Below are positions 34,140 through 42,727 of a stretch of 64,000 nucleotides of DNA, piece after piece. Origin of the DNA: Candidatus Cryptobacteroides intestinavium. GTDB taxonomy: Bacteria > Bacteroidota > Bacteroidia > Bacteroidales > UBA932. Made by a program: the position numbers and the translations under genes. The notes under the pieces are model-generated. The model saw nothing but the letters and a program-made list of their open reading frames with translations. It was not told where the DNA came from and did not search any database. Location: the NCBI GenBank assembly GCA_017694845.1, contig JADIMI010000083.1, forward strand, positions 1-64,000. The letters are read 5' to 3'. Every line of letters begins with the position of its first letter. Position 1 is the first letter of the stretch.

Positions 34140-34874
34140 TCAGAAAAGTTTCTTCCGGCTTACAGTGGCTACAAAATCTTTCAGATAGAACGGTTCGAAG
34201 TATGCGACATCTTTGAACCGTTTTTCTTTGTATTCAGCCATGGCCGGTACGAGCATTGATGATGCATCGGGGCAGCACTGCATGAAGCTGGCGTTGCCGT
34301 CGGCGATGACCTTGCTGCACTTGTCCGCCGCATCTCCTATGAACAGGACCGGTCCCTCTGAAAGCAGGTCGGAAAAGCTTCCGCTGTCTATTATCTTCGC
34401 TTCCGTGCCGGTCAGCTGCCTTCCGTCAGAAGAGAACACCGCAGTATATACTTCCATCCTCCTCGCATCTATCATTGGCACGATATATTTCCATTTCTCT
34501 GCCGGGCCGGTTTCCGGATTTTCCTTCATATTTCTATGGCTGACGGCATAATTGCCCCCGATGGCTTTCCATACCAGCGTGTCCAGGGTGCCGACGGCAA
34601 GAAGAGGGATGCCCGCCCCGAAGCACAGACCCTTGGCGGTGGATACCCCGACACGGAGTCCGGTATACGAGCCCGGCCCCATACTGACGCATACTGCGCA
34701 GCAGTCCTTGATGCCGAGCCCGGTCTCCCTGAGCATTTCATCTATGAACACTGCCGTGAGGGATGCGTGCGCCCTCGGGGTGCCGCTCTCTCTGCTGGAT
34801 ATTATCTTTCCATCACAGGCGATCGCTGTCGAACACAGCTCTGTGGATGTTTCTATCAGTATGATGTTTTCCAT
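34140..34874 (-). CDS. tsaB: tRNA threonylcarbamoyladenosine biosynthesis protein TsaB
   Basis: A 244-residue ASKHA-fold protein, partner and activator of TsaD in making t6A37 on ANN-decoding tRNAs. The N-terminal IILIETSTELCSTAI and the family segment SMGPGSYTGLRVGVSTAKGL are clear. Like other TsaB proteins it lacks the metal-binding His pair of TsaD. It lies 4 bp after cvpA in a two-gene minus-strand unit. Confidence 0.93.
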   Translation of the reverse strand: MENIILIETSTELCSTAIACDGKIISSRESGTPRAHASLTAVFIDEMLRETGLGIKDCCAVCVSMGPGSYTGLRVGVSTAKGLCFGAGIPLLAVGTLDTLVWKAIGGNYAVSHRNMKENPETGPAEKWKYIVPMIDARRMEVYTAVFSSDGRQLTGTEAKIIDSGSFSDLLSEGPVLFIGDAADKCSKVIADGNASFMQCCPDASSMLVPAMAEYKEKRFKDVAYFEPFYLKDFVATVSRKKLF

Positions 34875-34878
34875 TGTC

Positions 34879-35370
34879 CTATATGCCTATAAGTTCCTTG
34901 AAATATGGGAATACCGAGATGGCTATATCCCTGAAAGGCCCGTACAGCAGTGAGCTGTCGAGGTATGAGGCAGGGACTATGCCGTATCTGGTGTTGATGG
35001 ACTCGAACACTATGCATATGAAGCCGAGTATGAGGATGCATTTCAGCATCGAGAACAGCACTCCGAGCAGTCTGTTGAGCCAGCCGAGCATTATGATCTT
35101 TATGGTCTTTTCGAGCAGCTTGCCGATGGCGAAAAGGACGATGGCCACTGCTATGAAGATGACTGTGAACGATATGATGTTGATCAGCTGGGGCGATGTC
35201 TCGATCCACCGGGATATCCAGGCTCCCGCCATAGAGGCGAATTTCACGGAGAGCCATACACCGAGCACTATCGAGATTATGGCGACTACCTGGGCTATGA
35301 ATCCTTTCCTGATGCCTCCTATGACTGCGGGGATGAAGCAGACCAGCAGGATGATATCCAGAATATTCAT
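34879..35370 (-). CDS. cvpA: CvpA family membrane protein
   Basis: 163 residues with four membrane helices and the CvpA opening (NILDIILLVCFIPAVIGGIRKGFIAQV). CvpA proteins were first named for colicin V production and are linked to envelope homeostasis and bile tolerance; the molecular role is unsettled. It is divergent from ileS with 86 bp between, sharing a promoter region. Confidence 0.87.
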   Translation of the reverse strand: MNILDIILLVCFIPAVIGGIRKGFIAQVVAIISIVLGVWLSVKFASMAGAWISRWIETSPQLINIISFTVIFIAVAIVLFAIGKLLEKTIKIIMLGWLNRLLGVLFSMLKCILILGFICIVFESINTRYGIVPASYLDSSLLYGPFRDIAISVFPYFKELIGI

Positions 35371-35388
35371 TTTCTTTCTATAAATTTA

Positions 35389-35396
35389 TATATTTG
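35389..35396 (+). promoter_or_regulatory. -7 box of ileS
   Basis: TATATTTG is a perfect match to TAnnTTTG, 61 bp before the chosen ileS ATG at 35457. The frame open upstream of that ATG overlaps this box, which supports the later start. Confidence 0.65.
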
Positions 35397-35456
35397 CAGT
35401 TTGTTTTTATTGGCTTTCCCGATAGGGATAAACGGTTGCAAAATTATATAAAAAAT

Positions 35457-38400
35457 ATGAAATTCAACGAGTATAAAGGACTTGATCTTGTGACTGTCGG
35501 AGCAGAGGTGCTGGACCGGTGGAAAAAGAACGGGACTTTCAGGAAATCGCTGGAAGTCAGGGAGGGCGCTCCGCGGTTCATTTTCTTTGAAGGCCCGCCT
35601 TCAGCCAACGGTATGCCGGGCATACACCACGTGATGGCGCGTTCGATAAAGGATGCTGTATGCCGTTACAAGACCCAGAGCGGATACAGGGTGGAACGCC
35701 GTGCCGGCTGGGACACGCACGGACTTCCTGTCGAGCTCGGTGTGGAGAAGCTGCTGGGAATCACCAAGGAGGATATAGGGACGAAGATAAGTGTCGAGGA
35801 ATATAACAGGACCTGCCGCAAGGAGGTTATGAAATATACGAAAGAGTGGGTCTCCCTTACTGAACGTATAGGTTACTGGGTCGATATGGATGACCCTTAT
35901 ATCACATACGACAACCGGTATATCGAGACTCTCTGGTATCTTCTGAAGGATATCTACGGCAAGGGTCTGCTCTACAAGGGCTATTCTATCCAGCCGTATT
36001 CTCCTGCTGCCGGAACCGGGCTCAGTTCGCACGAACTTAACCAGCCTGGCTGCTACAGGGATGTGAAGGATACGACTGCCACGGTCCAGTTCGAGGTGGT
36101 GAAGGACGGGAAGTCGCAGATGCTTTTCGACAGCGGGGAGCAGCGAGTGTTCTTCCTCGCCTGGACGACGACACCGTGGACCCTTCCTTCCAACACCGCC
36201 CTCTGCGTCGGTCCGGACATTACATACGTAAGGGTATCATCATACAATCCATATACGGGGGATCCGGCTGTCTATGTCGTGGCCGAGTCCCTGGTGAATT
36301 CGATATTCAACCCGAAAGCGGCCGGTCTTCCTCTTGAAAGCTATCAGAAAGGGGACAAGCTGGTGCCGTTCCGAGTACTGGACGGTACGTTCAAGGGCTC
36401 GGAGCTGGCGGGGATAGGCTACCGGCAGCTGATCCCGTGGTTCAGACCGGATGATGGGGCTTTCCGTGTCATCCAGGGGGACTATGTCACTACAGAGGAA
36501 GGGACTACGGGTATTGTCCATATCGCCCCTACTTTCGGAGCGGATGATGATAAGGTGGCCAAACAGAACGGGGTTCCTGCTCTTCTGGTTGTCGACAGGA
36601 ACGGGGACCGTCAGGCCCAGGTCGACCGCAAGGGAAGGTTTTTCCGCATAGAGGATCTTGATCCTGAGTACGTTGCGCAGAGGGTGTCTCCTGATTATGC
36701 CGAGTTCTCCGGCAGGTATGTCAAGAATGCATACGATGAGACCCTCGGCCCGGATGATCCGACTCTTGATATCGATATCTGTGTGATGCTCAAGCAGCAG
36801 GGCAAGGCGTTCAAGATAGAGAAGCATACCCACTCCTATCCTCATTGCTGGAGGACTGACAAGCCCGTGATATATTATCCTCTCGATTCGTGGTTCATAA
36901 AGACTACCGCCGTGAGGGACAAGATGATAGAGCTCAACAATACCATAACCTGGAAGCCGGCTTCCACAGGTACCGGGCGTTTCGGAAAGTGGCTTGAGAA
37001 TATCCAGGACTGGAATCTGTCGCGCAGCCGCTACTGGGGCACTCCGCTGCCTGTCTGGAGGACAGAGGATGGCAGGGAGGAGAAGTGCATAGGCTCCCTC
37101 AAGGAACTGTATTCGGAGATCGAGAAATCGGTGGCGGCCGGTATCATGGAATCGAATCCATTGAAGGACAAAGGATTTGATCCGGATGACATGTCGAAGG
37201 AAAACTATGACCGGATCGACCTGCACAGGCCGTATGTGGACAATATATTCCTTGTGTCTGCCGACGGCAGGAAGATGGTCCGCGAGACAGACCTTATCGA
37301 TGTGTGGTTTGATTCCGGTGCTATGCCGTATGCACAGGAGGGGCTCCGCAATCTCGGTTCTCCTGAATTCGGGTGCACCGCAGACTTTATTGCGGAAGGT
37401 GTCGACCAGACAAGGGGCTGGTTCTACACCCTGCACGCGATACATACGATGGTCAGCGGGACCTGTGCTTTCAGGAGGGTGATATCCAACGGCCTCGTCC
37501 TCGACAAGGACGGGAACAAGATGAGCAAGCGTCTCGGGAATGCGGTCGATCCGTTCAAGGCTCTGGACAAATACGGCCCGGATGCCCTCAGATGGTATAT
37601 GCTCACCAATTCACAGCCGTGGGACAACCTCAAGTTCGATGAGTCGGGAGTGGATGAGGTAAGGAGGAAGTTTTTCGGGACGCTGTACAATACGTATTCG
37701 TTCTTCGCCCTCTATGCCAATGTGGACAGTTTCGATATCAATGCACCGAAGATCAGGATATCAGAAAGGCCGGAGATCGACAGATGGGTTATATCACTGC
37801 TCAATTCCCTTGTAAAGGATGTCGTCGCGGCATACGAGGATTATGATGTGACTACGGCAGGCCGTCTGATACAGGATTTTGTCTGCGACCACCTGAGCAA
37901 CTGGTATGTCCGCCTCAACAGGAAACGTTTCTGGGGAGGGTCGATGGATGCGGACAAGCTGTCTGCATATCAGACTCTGTATGAGGTGCTTGTAGATGTA
38001 GCAAAGCTTGCCGCCCCGATAGCTCCGTTCTATATGGAAAAGATGTACCTCGACCTTGTACCTGGAGCTGAGTCTGTGCATTTCGAGGCAATGCCTGCGT
38101 ATGATGCAGCGGCAGTCGACAAGGATCTTGAAGAGAGGATGGATCTGGCCCAGAGGGCATCGTCGATGGTTCTCGCTCTGCGCCGCAAGGTGAACATAAA
38201 GGTGCGCCAGCCTCTTTCAAAGCTTGTCATACCAGTGATCGACAAGAAGATAGAGGCTCAGCTGGAGAAAGTCAAGGCTCTTCTCCTCGGAGAGGTCAAT
38301 GTCAAGGATGCCGAATTCATATCAGATACGACAGGATTGATCACCAAGAAGATACGGCCTAATTTCAAGACTCTCGGCAAGAAATACGGGGCGAGGATGA

Positions 38401-38894
38401 AGTCCATTGCTGCCGCGTTCGGAGCACTCGGACAGGAAGATATCGCCGCCATACAGGCTTCCGAGGCTTCCGGCAGTGATTATGTCCTGAAACTTGCGGA
38501 TGGGGATGTCATACTTGCCAGAGGGGATTACGAGATATCTTCAGAGGATATGCCGGGCTGGCTTGTGGCGACAGATGGCCCGCTCACGCTCGCGCTCGAC
38601 ATTACCGTCACGGATGAACTCAGGAAGGAAGGTACGGCGAGGGAGCTGATCAACAGGATACAGAACCTGCGCAAGGACAGTGATTTCGATGTGACGGACA
38701 AGATATCCGTCAGGATATTCGCTGAAGGGCAAGACTATGATGAGATAGAGGCATCTCTGGCATCCTTCAAGGATTATGTGGCATCCCAGACTCTTGCCAG
38801 GGAGATAGAGGTGGCTCCGCTTTCAGAAGCAGGGGATGCTTCCGAGGTGGAGTGGAATGACTCGGTGATCAGGATCAGCGTCTCCAGGCTCTGA
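35457..38894 (+). CDS. ileS: Isoleucyl-tRNA synthetase
   Basis: An 1145-residue class I synthetase charging tRNA-Ile. The HIGH region is present in the variant form GPPSANGMPGIHH (His57-His58) and the KMSKS region as KMSKR (Lys688-Arg692). The CP1 editing domain lies between them, and a long anticodon-binding/C-terminal extension follows. The sequence style (SANGMPGIHH, KMSKRLGN) is that of the eukaryote-like second type of bacterial IleS, common in Bacteroidetes and often naturally less sensitive to mupirocin; that last point is inference. The start at 35457 is chosen because upstream codons overlap the promoter. Confidence 0.96.
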   Translation: MKFNEYKGLDLVTVGAEVLDRWKKNGTFRKSLEVREGAPRFIFFEGPPSANGMPGIHHVMARSIKDAVCRYKTQSGYRVERRAGWDTHGLPVELGVEKLLGITKEDIGTKISVEEYNRTCRKEVMKYTKEWVSLTERIGYWVDMDDPYITYDNRYIETLWYLLKDIYGKGLLYKGYSIQPYSPAAGTGLSSHELNQPGCYRDVKDTTATVQFEVVKDGKSQMLFDSGEQRVFFLAWTTTPWTLPSNTALCVGPDITYVRVSSYNPYTGDPAVYVVAESLVNSIFNPKAAGLPLESYQKGDKLVPFRVLDGTFKGSELAGIGYRQLIPWFRPDDGAFRVIQGDYVTTEEGTTGIVHIAPTFGADDDKVAKQNGVPALLVVDRNGDRQAQVDRKGRFFRIEDLDPEYVAQRVSPDYAEFSGRYVKNAYDETLGPDDPTLDIDICVMLKQQGKAFKIEKHTHSYPHCWRTDKPVIYYPLDSWFIKTTAVRDKMIELNNTITWKPASTGTGRFGKWLENIQDWNLSRSRYWGTPLPVWRTEDGREEKCIGSLKELYSEIEKSVAAGIMESNPLKDKGFDPDDMSKENYDRIDLHRPYVDNIFLVSADGRKMVRETDLIDVWFDSGAMPYAQEGLRNLGSPEFGCTADFIAEGVDQTRGWFYTLHAIHTMVSGTCAFRRVISNGLVLDKDGNKMSKRLGNAVDPFKALDKYGPDALRWYMLTNSQPWDNLKFDESGVDEVRRKFFGTLYNTYSFFALYANVDSFDINAPKIRISERPEIDRWVISLLNSLVKDVVAAYEDYDVTTAGRLIQDFVCDHLSNWYVRLNRKRFWGGSMDADKLSAYQTLYEVLVDVAKLAAPIAPFYMEKMYLDLVPGAESVHFEAMPAYDAAAVDKDLEERMDLAQRASSMVLALRRKVNIKVRQPLSKLVIPVIDKKIEAQLEKVKALLLGEVNVKDAEFISDTTGLITKKIRPNFKTLGKKYGARMKSIAAAFGALGQEDIAAIQASEASGSDYVLKLADGDVILARGDYEISSEDMPGWLVATDGPLTLALDITVTDELRKEGTARELINRIQNLRKDSDFDVTDKISVRIFAEGQDYDEIEASLASFKDYVASQTLAREIEVAPLSEAGDASEVEWNDSVIRISVSRL

Positions 38895-39073
38895 CCGCCC
38901 CACTGTCATCCTGACCGTCCCACTGTCATCCTGACCGTCCCACTGTCATCCTGAGCGAAGCGAAGGATCTGGAGCACCCCCTGTCCTCCTGAACTGTCAT
39001 CCTGACCGAAGCGAAGGATCTGGAGCACCCCCTGTCCTCCTGAACTGTCATCCTGAGCGAAGCGAAGGATCTG
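38891..39073. repeat. Tandem array of module-B-type repeats between ileS and the dksA-like gene
   Basis: Three 20-bp units (type CTGACCGTCCCACTGTCATC) run into a longer unit of about 52 bp, present about twice, that contains CTGAGCGAAGCGAAGGATCT and a GGAGCACCCCCTGTCCTCCT spacer. The array ends 40 bp before the dksA-like start. It is the only non-coding content of this 219-bp gap apart from the short AT-rich leader. Confidence 0.85.
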
Positions 39074-39113
39074 TCAAAGAAACTGAAATTATTAACATAA
39101 AAACAATAGCATT

Positions 39114-39521
39114 ATGGCTGAAGAAAAGAATGTTGCCGAGCCTAAGGTTCGTTACAGCGACGAAGAACTGCAGGAATTCAAGGAAATAATCCTTGATATG
39201 CTTGAAAAGGCCAAGAGAGAGTATAAGACCTTGCGAGATGTCGTCACCCACGGATCCAGCAACGACATCGAGGATACATCGCCTACATTCAAGGTGATGG
39301 AGGAAGGCGCTACTACGCTCTCGAAGGAGGAGGCAGGGCAGCTTGCACAGCGTCAGTACAAGTTTATCCAGAATCTGGAGGCCGCCCTTGTCAGGATAGA
39401 GAACAAGACATACGGAGTGTGCCGCGTCACTGGGAAGCTGATCCCGAAGGAGAGACTGCGTCTGGTGCCTCACGCTACGCTGACCGTAGAGGCCAAGGAA
39501 ATGCTGAACAAGAACAAGTAG
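39114..39521 (+). CDS. DksA/TraR family regulator without the zinc site
   Basis: 135 residues with the DksA coiled-coil N-terminal half (tip near GSSNDIEDTSP) and the C-terminal globular part NKTYGVCRVTGKLIPKERL. Only one cysteine (Cys103) of the four that bind zinc in E. coli DksA remains, as is usual in Bacteroidetes relatives. DksA proteins bind the RNA polymerase secondary channel and, with ppGpp, adjust rRNA and amino-acid gene transcription. lspA starts 1 bp after the stop, an arrangement I know from other Bacteroidales. Confidence 0.92.
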   Translation: MAEEKNVAEPKVRYSDEELQEFKEIILDMLEKAKREYKTLRDVVTHGSSNDIEDTSPTFKVMEEGATTLSKEEAGQLAQRQYKFIQNLEAALVRIENKTYGVCRVTGKLIPKERLRLVPHATLTVEAKEMLNKNK

Positions 39522-39522
39522 T

Positions 39523-40206
39523 ATGAAGATTTCCAGAGGCAGGCTGCTGCTGATACTCGGTATCGTGCTGGTCGTGGTCGACCAGGTGATCAAGGTATTG
39601 GTCAAGACAAATATGACTTTGGGAGAAAGTTTCAACGTTTTCGGAGACTGGTTCAGAATCTATTTTATCGAAAACGAGGGAATGGCTTTCGGTATGAAGT
39701 TCGGAGGCGCGGTGGGAAAGTTCATTCTTTCGTTTCTCCGGATCGGCCTTTTTGCTGCCATTGTGTGGTGGGTGTCCCGTCTCCTCAAGAGACCGGGTAC
39801 TCCGACGGGAGTGGTTGTCGGTCTTACGATGATTGCCGCCGGAGCAATGGGCAACATTATAGACTGCTATTTCTACGGACTTATTTTCTCGGAATCCACC
39901 CCCTGGCAGGTCGCATATCTCGGCGGCAGCTATGCTCCTTTTATGTTCGGGAAGGTGGTGGATATGTTCTATTTCCCGATAATTGACACGCAATTCCCTG
40001 ACTGGATGCCTCTTATAGGTGGCGATCCGTTCAGGTTCTTTGCCCCTGTATTCAATTTTGCCGACAGCTGCGTCACTTGCGGAGCCCTGTATCTTATCGC
40101 TTTTCAGTACAGGTTCTTTATGACGGAGGACAGTTCTGCGTCCGTGACAGCCGACGGTGACAGCCGCCCCGGCAAGGCTCCGAAGAAGAGGGCATCGAAG
40201 AAATAG
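39523..40206 (+). CDS. lspA: Lipoprotein signal peptidase
   Basis: A 227-residue aspartic membrane peptidase that removes the signal peptide of prolipoproteins; the window alone encodes at least five substrates. Catalytic Asp114 (GNIIDCYFYG) and Asp181 (FNFADSC) are visible, within four membrane helices. It is longer than the E. coli enzyme owing to an insertion between the helices (about 118-165) and a basic C-terminal tail (APKKRASKK). Co-transcribed with the dksA-like gene. Confidence 0.96.
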   Translation: MKISRGRLLLILGIVLVVVDQVIKVLVKTNMTLGESFNVFGDWFRIYFIENEGMAFGMKFGGAVGKFILSFLRIGLFAAIVWWVSRLLKRPGTPTGVVVGLTMIAAGAMGNIIDCYFYGLIFSESTPWQVAYLGGSYAPFMFGKVVDMFYFPIIDTQFPDWMPLIGGDPFRFFAPVFNFADSCVTCGALYLIAFQYRFFMTEDSSASVTADGDSRPGKAPKKRASKK

Positions 40207-40231
40207 TTGCAACCGTAATTTGTACTCAGTT

Positions 40232-42649
40232 ATGAAAAGAAATATCCTGTTTCTGTCTGCAGCCCTGCTTGTCCTTGCAGGCTCTGTGGATGGTCAGACA
40301 AGGCTGGAGGGCTGGGATGCCTCCAGAATAGATGAGCGTCTTATGGAAGGCCGTTGGCCGGCGCAATGGATTTCAGTGCAGGATATGGTTGAAAACGAGT
40401 ACACGGTATGCCGTTTCAGGAAGACATTCAGCCTCGGGGCGGCACCCGACAGCTTCATTGTCCACGTTTCCGCTGACAGCAGGTATAAACTCTATGTAAA
40501 CGGAGATTTTGTCGGGCTTGGTCCGGAATATGGGGATGTCTATAACTGGAATTATTCAACGTATGATATAGGCCGGTATCTGAGGCGGGGCGAGAACACG
40601 GTTGCGGCGGTGGTATGGAATTTCGCATCGGACAGACCTCTTGCACAGATGAGTTTCGGGAAGACCGGATTCATAATGCAGGGGAATACCCATAACGAGG
40701 ATCTGGTCAACACCGGTGATTCCTGGCTCTGTTTTCACGACAGGTCGCTTTCTCCATATATGCAGCCTGTATCGGGTTATTATGCAGCCGGGGCCTGCGA
40801 ACAGTTCATAGCATCGGAATATCCCTGGGGATGGGAGGATCCTGATTATGATGATTCCGGATGGGAAAAGGCCAGGATCATTATCCAGGGTGCGGCTAAA
40901 GGAGCAAGAGACTATCCCGGCTGGCAGCTTGTCCCGTCGCCGGTGCAGCAGATGGAGCTCAAGCCGGTCCGTATGGCCGAGGTGCGCAGAGCCTCCGGGC
41001 TGGCCGCTGACAGGACCGGTAACACCGGTGCCCTTTCCGGATTCCTTGAAGGTTCCCGCCCGCTGGTGATTCCTCCCGACACGGAAGCGGAACTGCTGAT
41101 TGACAATTCCGTCCTTGTCACCGGGTATCCGACCCTCGAATTCAGTGGCGGAACAGGGGCGGAGATACAGCTGCAGTATGCGGAGTCTCTGTATAAGGAA
41201 GGCAGCTGGAATGACAAGGGTGACAGAAACGAGGTGGATGGGAAACATTTTATCGGATACGCCGACAGAATAGTGTCTGACGGAGGCTCGTCAAGGTCTT
41301 TCACGCCTCTGTGGTGGAGAACGTGGAGATATGTCCGGCTGGCAGTGAAGACAGCAGACGAGCCGCTTGTGATCGATGACCTGTATGCCGTGTCATCTAT
41401 GTATCCGCTGCATCTGGAATCATCTTTTTCCGCTCCGGGCATCGCAGATGCCGACAGAATTGTGGAGACCGGCTGGAGAACCGCCCGGCTGTGCGCGGCC
41501 GACACCTATATGGACTGTCCGTATTACGAACAGCTCCAGTATTTCGGGGATACAAGGATACAGGCGATGATCACTATGTACAACACGAGGAATGATGAGA
41601 TGGTGCGTTATGCCATAGAGCAGGGCTTCAGGTCAATGGTGCCGGATGGTATCACGATGAGCCGGTATCCATCTTCTCTTCATCAGTTCATCCCTCCGTT
41701 CTCCCTGTGGTGGATATGTATGTGTCACGACTACTGGATGTACAGAGGCGATTCCGCGTTTCTGAAGTCCATGCTTCCTGCGGCCCGTTCGATTCTCTCG
41801 TGGTATGAAACCTTTCTCAGGCCGGATATGAGCCTTGACAGGATTCCTTTCTGGTTCTTTATGGACTGGTGCGGGACGTCTGATGGGGAGCCGGTGCGGG
41901 AGAAGGATGGTAATTCCATTGTCCAGGATCTCCAGTATGTGCTCGCGCTTTCAGCCGCGGCAGAGATGGAGGCAGCTTTCGGACAGCCTGCTCTGGCAAG
42001 CCATTATTCAGAGATTGCCGATGCTGTCAGAAAGACGGTAAAGGACAAGTACTGGGACAATGGGAAAGGTCTTTTCGCAGACACGTTCAGTCACAGCAGC
42101 TATTCCCAGCACGGGAACATATTGGCCATCCTGTCCGGTGCGGTTTCCGGTGAAGATGCAGGGATGCTTTTTGACAGGCTTATGAAGGACGGGTCGATCT
42201 GGCAGTGCACCCTTTATTACAGATATTATCTTATGCAGGCTATGAGACTGTCCGGCAGGGGAGATATGCTCTGTGCCGAACTCCAGCCTTGGCGTGACCA
42301 GCTCTCTCTCGGACTTACCACCTGGGCCGAGCAGCCGGAGCCATCGAGGTCTGACTGTCACGCATGGAGCTCGAGTCTCAATGTGGAATTCTTCCGCACC
42401 CTGCTCGGGATAGAAAGTACCGCCCCGGGATTCAGAGAGGTGAGGATCGCCCCATCTCTCGGTGACCTGAAGGAGGCATCGGGAGAGATTCCTCATCCTG
42501 AAGGCAAGGTCTCAGTCTCGTATTCCGTTTCCGGAGATGGCCGTCTGTCCGCAGAAATCTCCATCCCTGAAACCGTATCGGGCACATTTGTCTGGAAAGG
42601 CCGTACCTACAGACTCAAAGGCGGCTCCAACACCATCTCCGCCCGATAG
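40232..42649 (+). CDS. Secreted GH78-type (alpha-L-rhamnosidase-like) glycosidase
   Basis: 805 residues. A signal peptide (about 1-21, ending VDG-QTR), N-terminal beta-sandwich domains with the GH78 opening WPAQWISVQDM and YKLYVNGDFVG, an (alpha/alpha)6 barrel from about 410, and a C-terminal beta domain. The usual GH78 segment DCPxRxERLGWTGD is here DCPYYEQLQYFGDTR, a variant seen in a distinct subset of GH78-like proteins, so L-rhamnose specificity is likely but not certain. I start at the ATG at 40232 because the longer frame overlaps lspA and has no signal. It is not linked to a SusC/D pair here. Confidence 0.82.
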   Translation: MKRNILFLSAALLVLAGSVDGQTRLEGWDASRIDERLMEGRWPAQWISVQDMVENEYTVCRFRKTFSLGAAPDSFIVHVSADSRYKLYVNGDFVGLGPEYGDVYNWNYSTYDIGRYLRRGENTVAAVVWNFASDRPLAQMSFGKTGFIMQGNTHNEDLVNTGDSWLCFHDRSLSPYMQPVSGYYAAGACEQFIASEYPWGWEDPDYDDSGWEKARIIIQGAAKGARDYPGWQLVPSPVQQMELKPVRMAEVRRASGLAADRTGNTGALSGFLEGSRPLVIPPDTEAELLIDNSVLVTGYPTLEFSGGTGAEIQLQYAESLYKEGSWNDKGDRNEVDGKHFIGYADRIVSDGGSSRSFTPLWWRTWRYVRLAVKTADEPLVIDDLYAVSSMYPLHLESSFSAPGIADADRIVETGWRTARLCAADTYMDCPYYEQLQYFGDTRIQAMITMYNTRNDEMVRYAIEQGFRSMVPDGITMSRYPSSLHQFIPPFSLWWICMCHDYWMYRGDSAFLKSMLPAARSILSWYETFLRPDMSLDRIPFWFFMDWCGTSDGEPVREKDGNSIVQDLQYVLALSAAAEMEAAFGQPALASHYSEIADAVRKTVKDKYWDNGKGLFADTFSHSSYSQHGNILAILSGAVSGEDAGMLFDRLMKDGSIWQCTLYYRYYLMQAMRLSGRGDMLCAELQPWRDQLSLGLTTWAEQPEPSRSDCHAWSSSLNVEFFRTLLGIESTAPGFREVRIAPSLGDLKEASGEIPHPEGKVSVSYSVSGDGRLSAEISIPETVSGTFVWKGRTYRLKGGSNTISAR

Positions 42650-42693
42650 CTCCCTCCCCCTCCCGCAGGTACTGTTACATCAAAAATTTTCCG

Positions 42694-42701
42694 TAAGTTT
42701 G
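42694..42701 (+). promoter_or_regulatory. -7 box of the exonuclease-RecQ-UvrD gene
   Basis: TAAGTTTG fits TAnnTTTG and lies 26 bp before the start codon, giving a very short leader. Confidence 0.6.
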
Positions 42702-42727
42702 CATATTGTATTGATCAAGGCGTATTT

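Noticed and set aside
38891..39073. Tandem repeats considered as a CRISPR array
   Set aside because: Units are 20 and about 52 bp without unique spacers of constant length and without cas genes.
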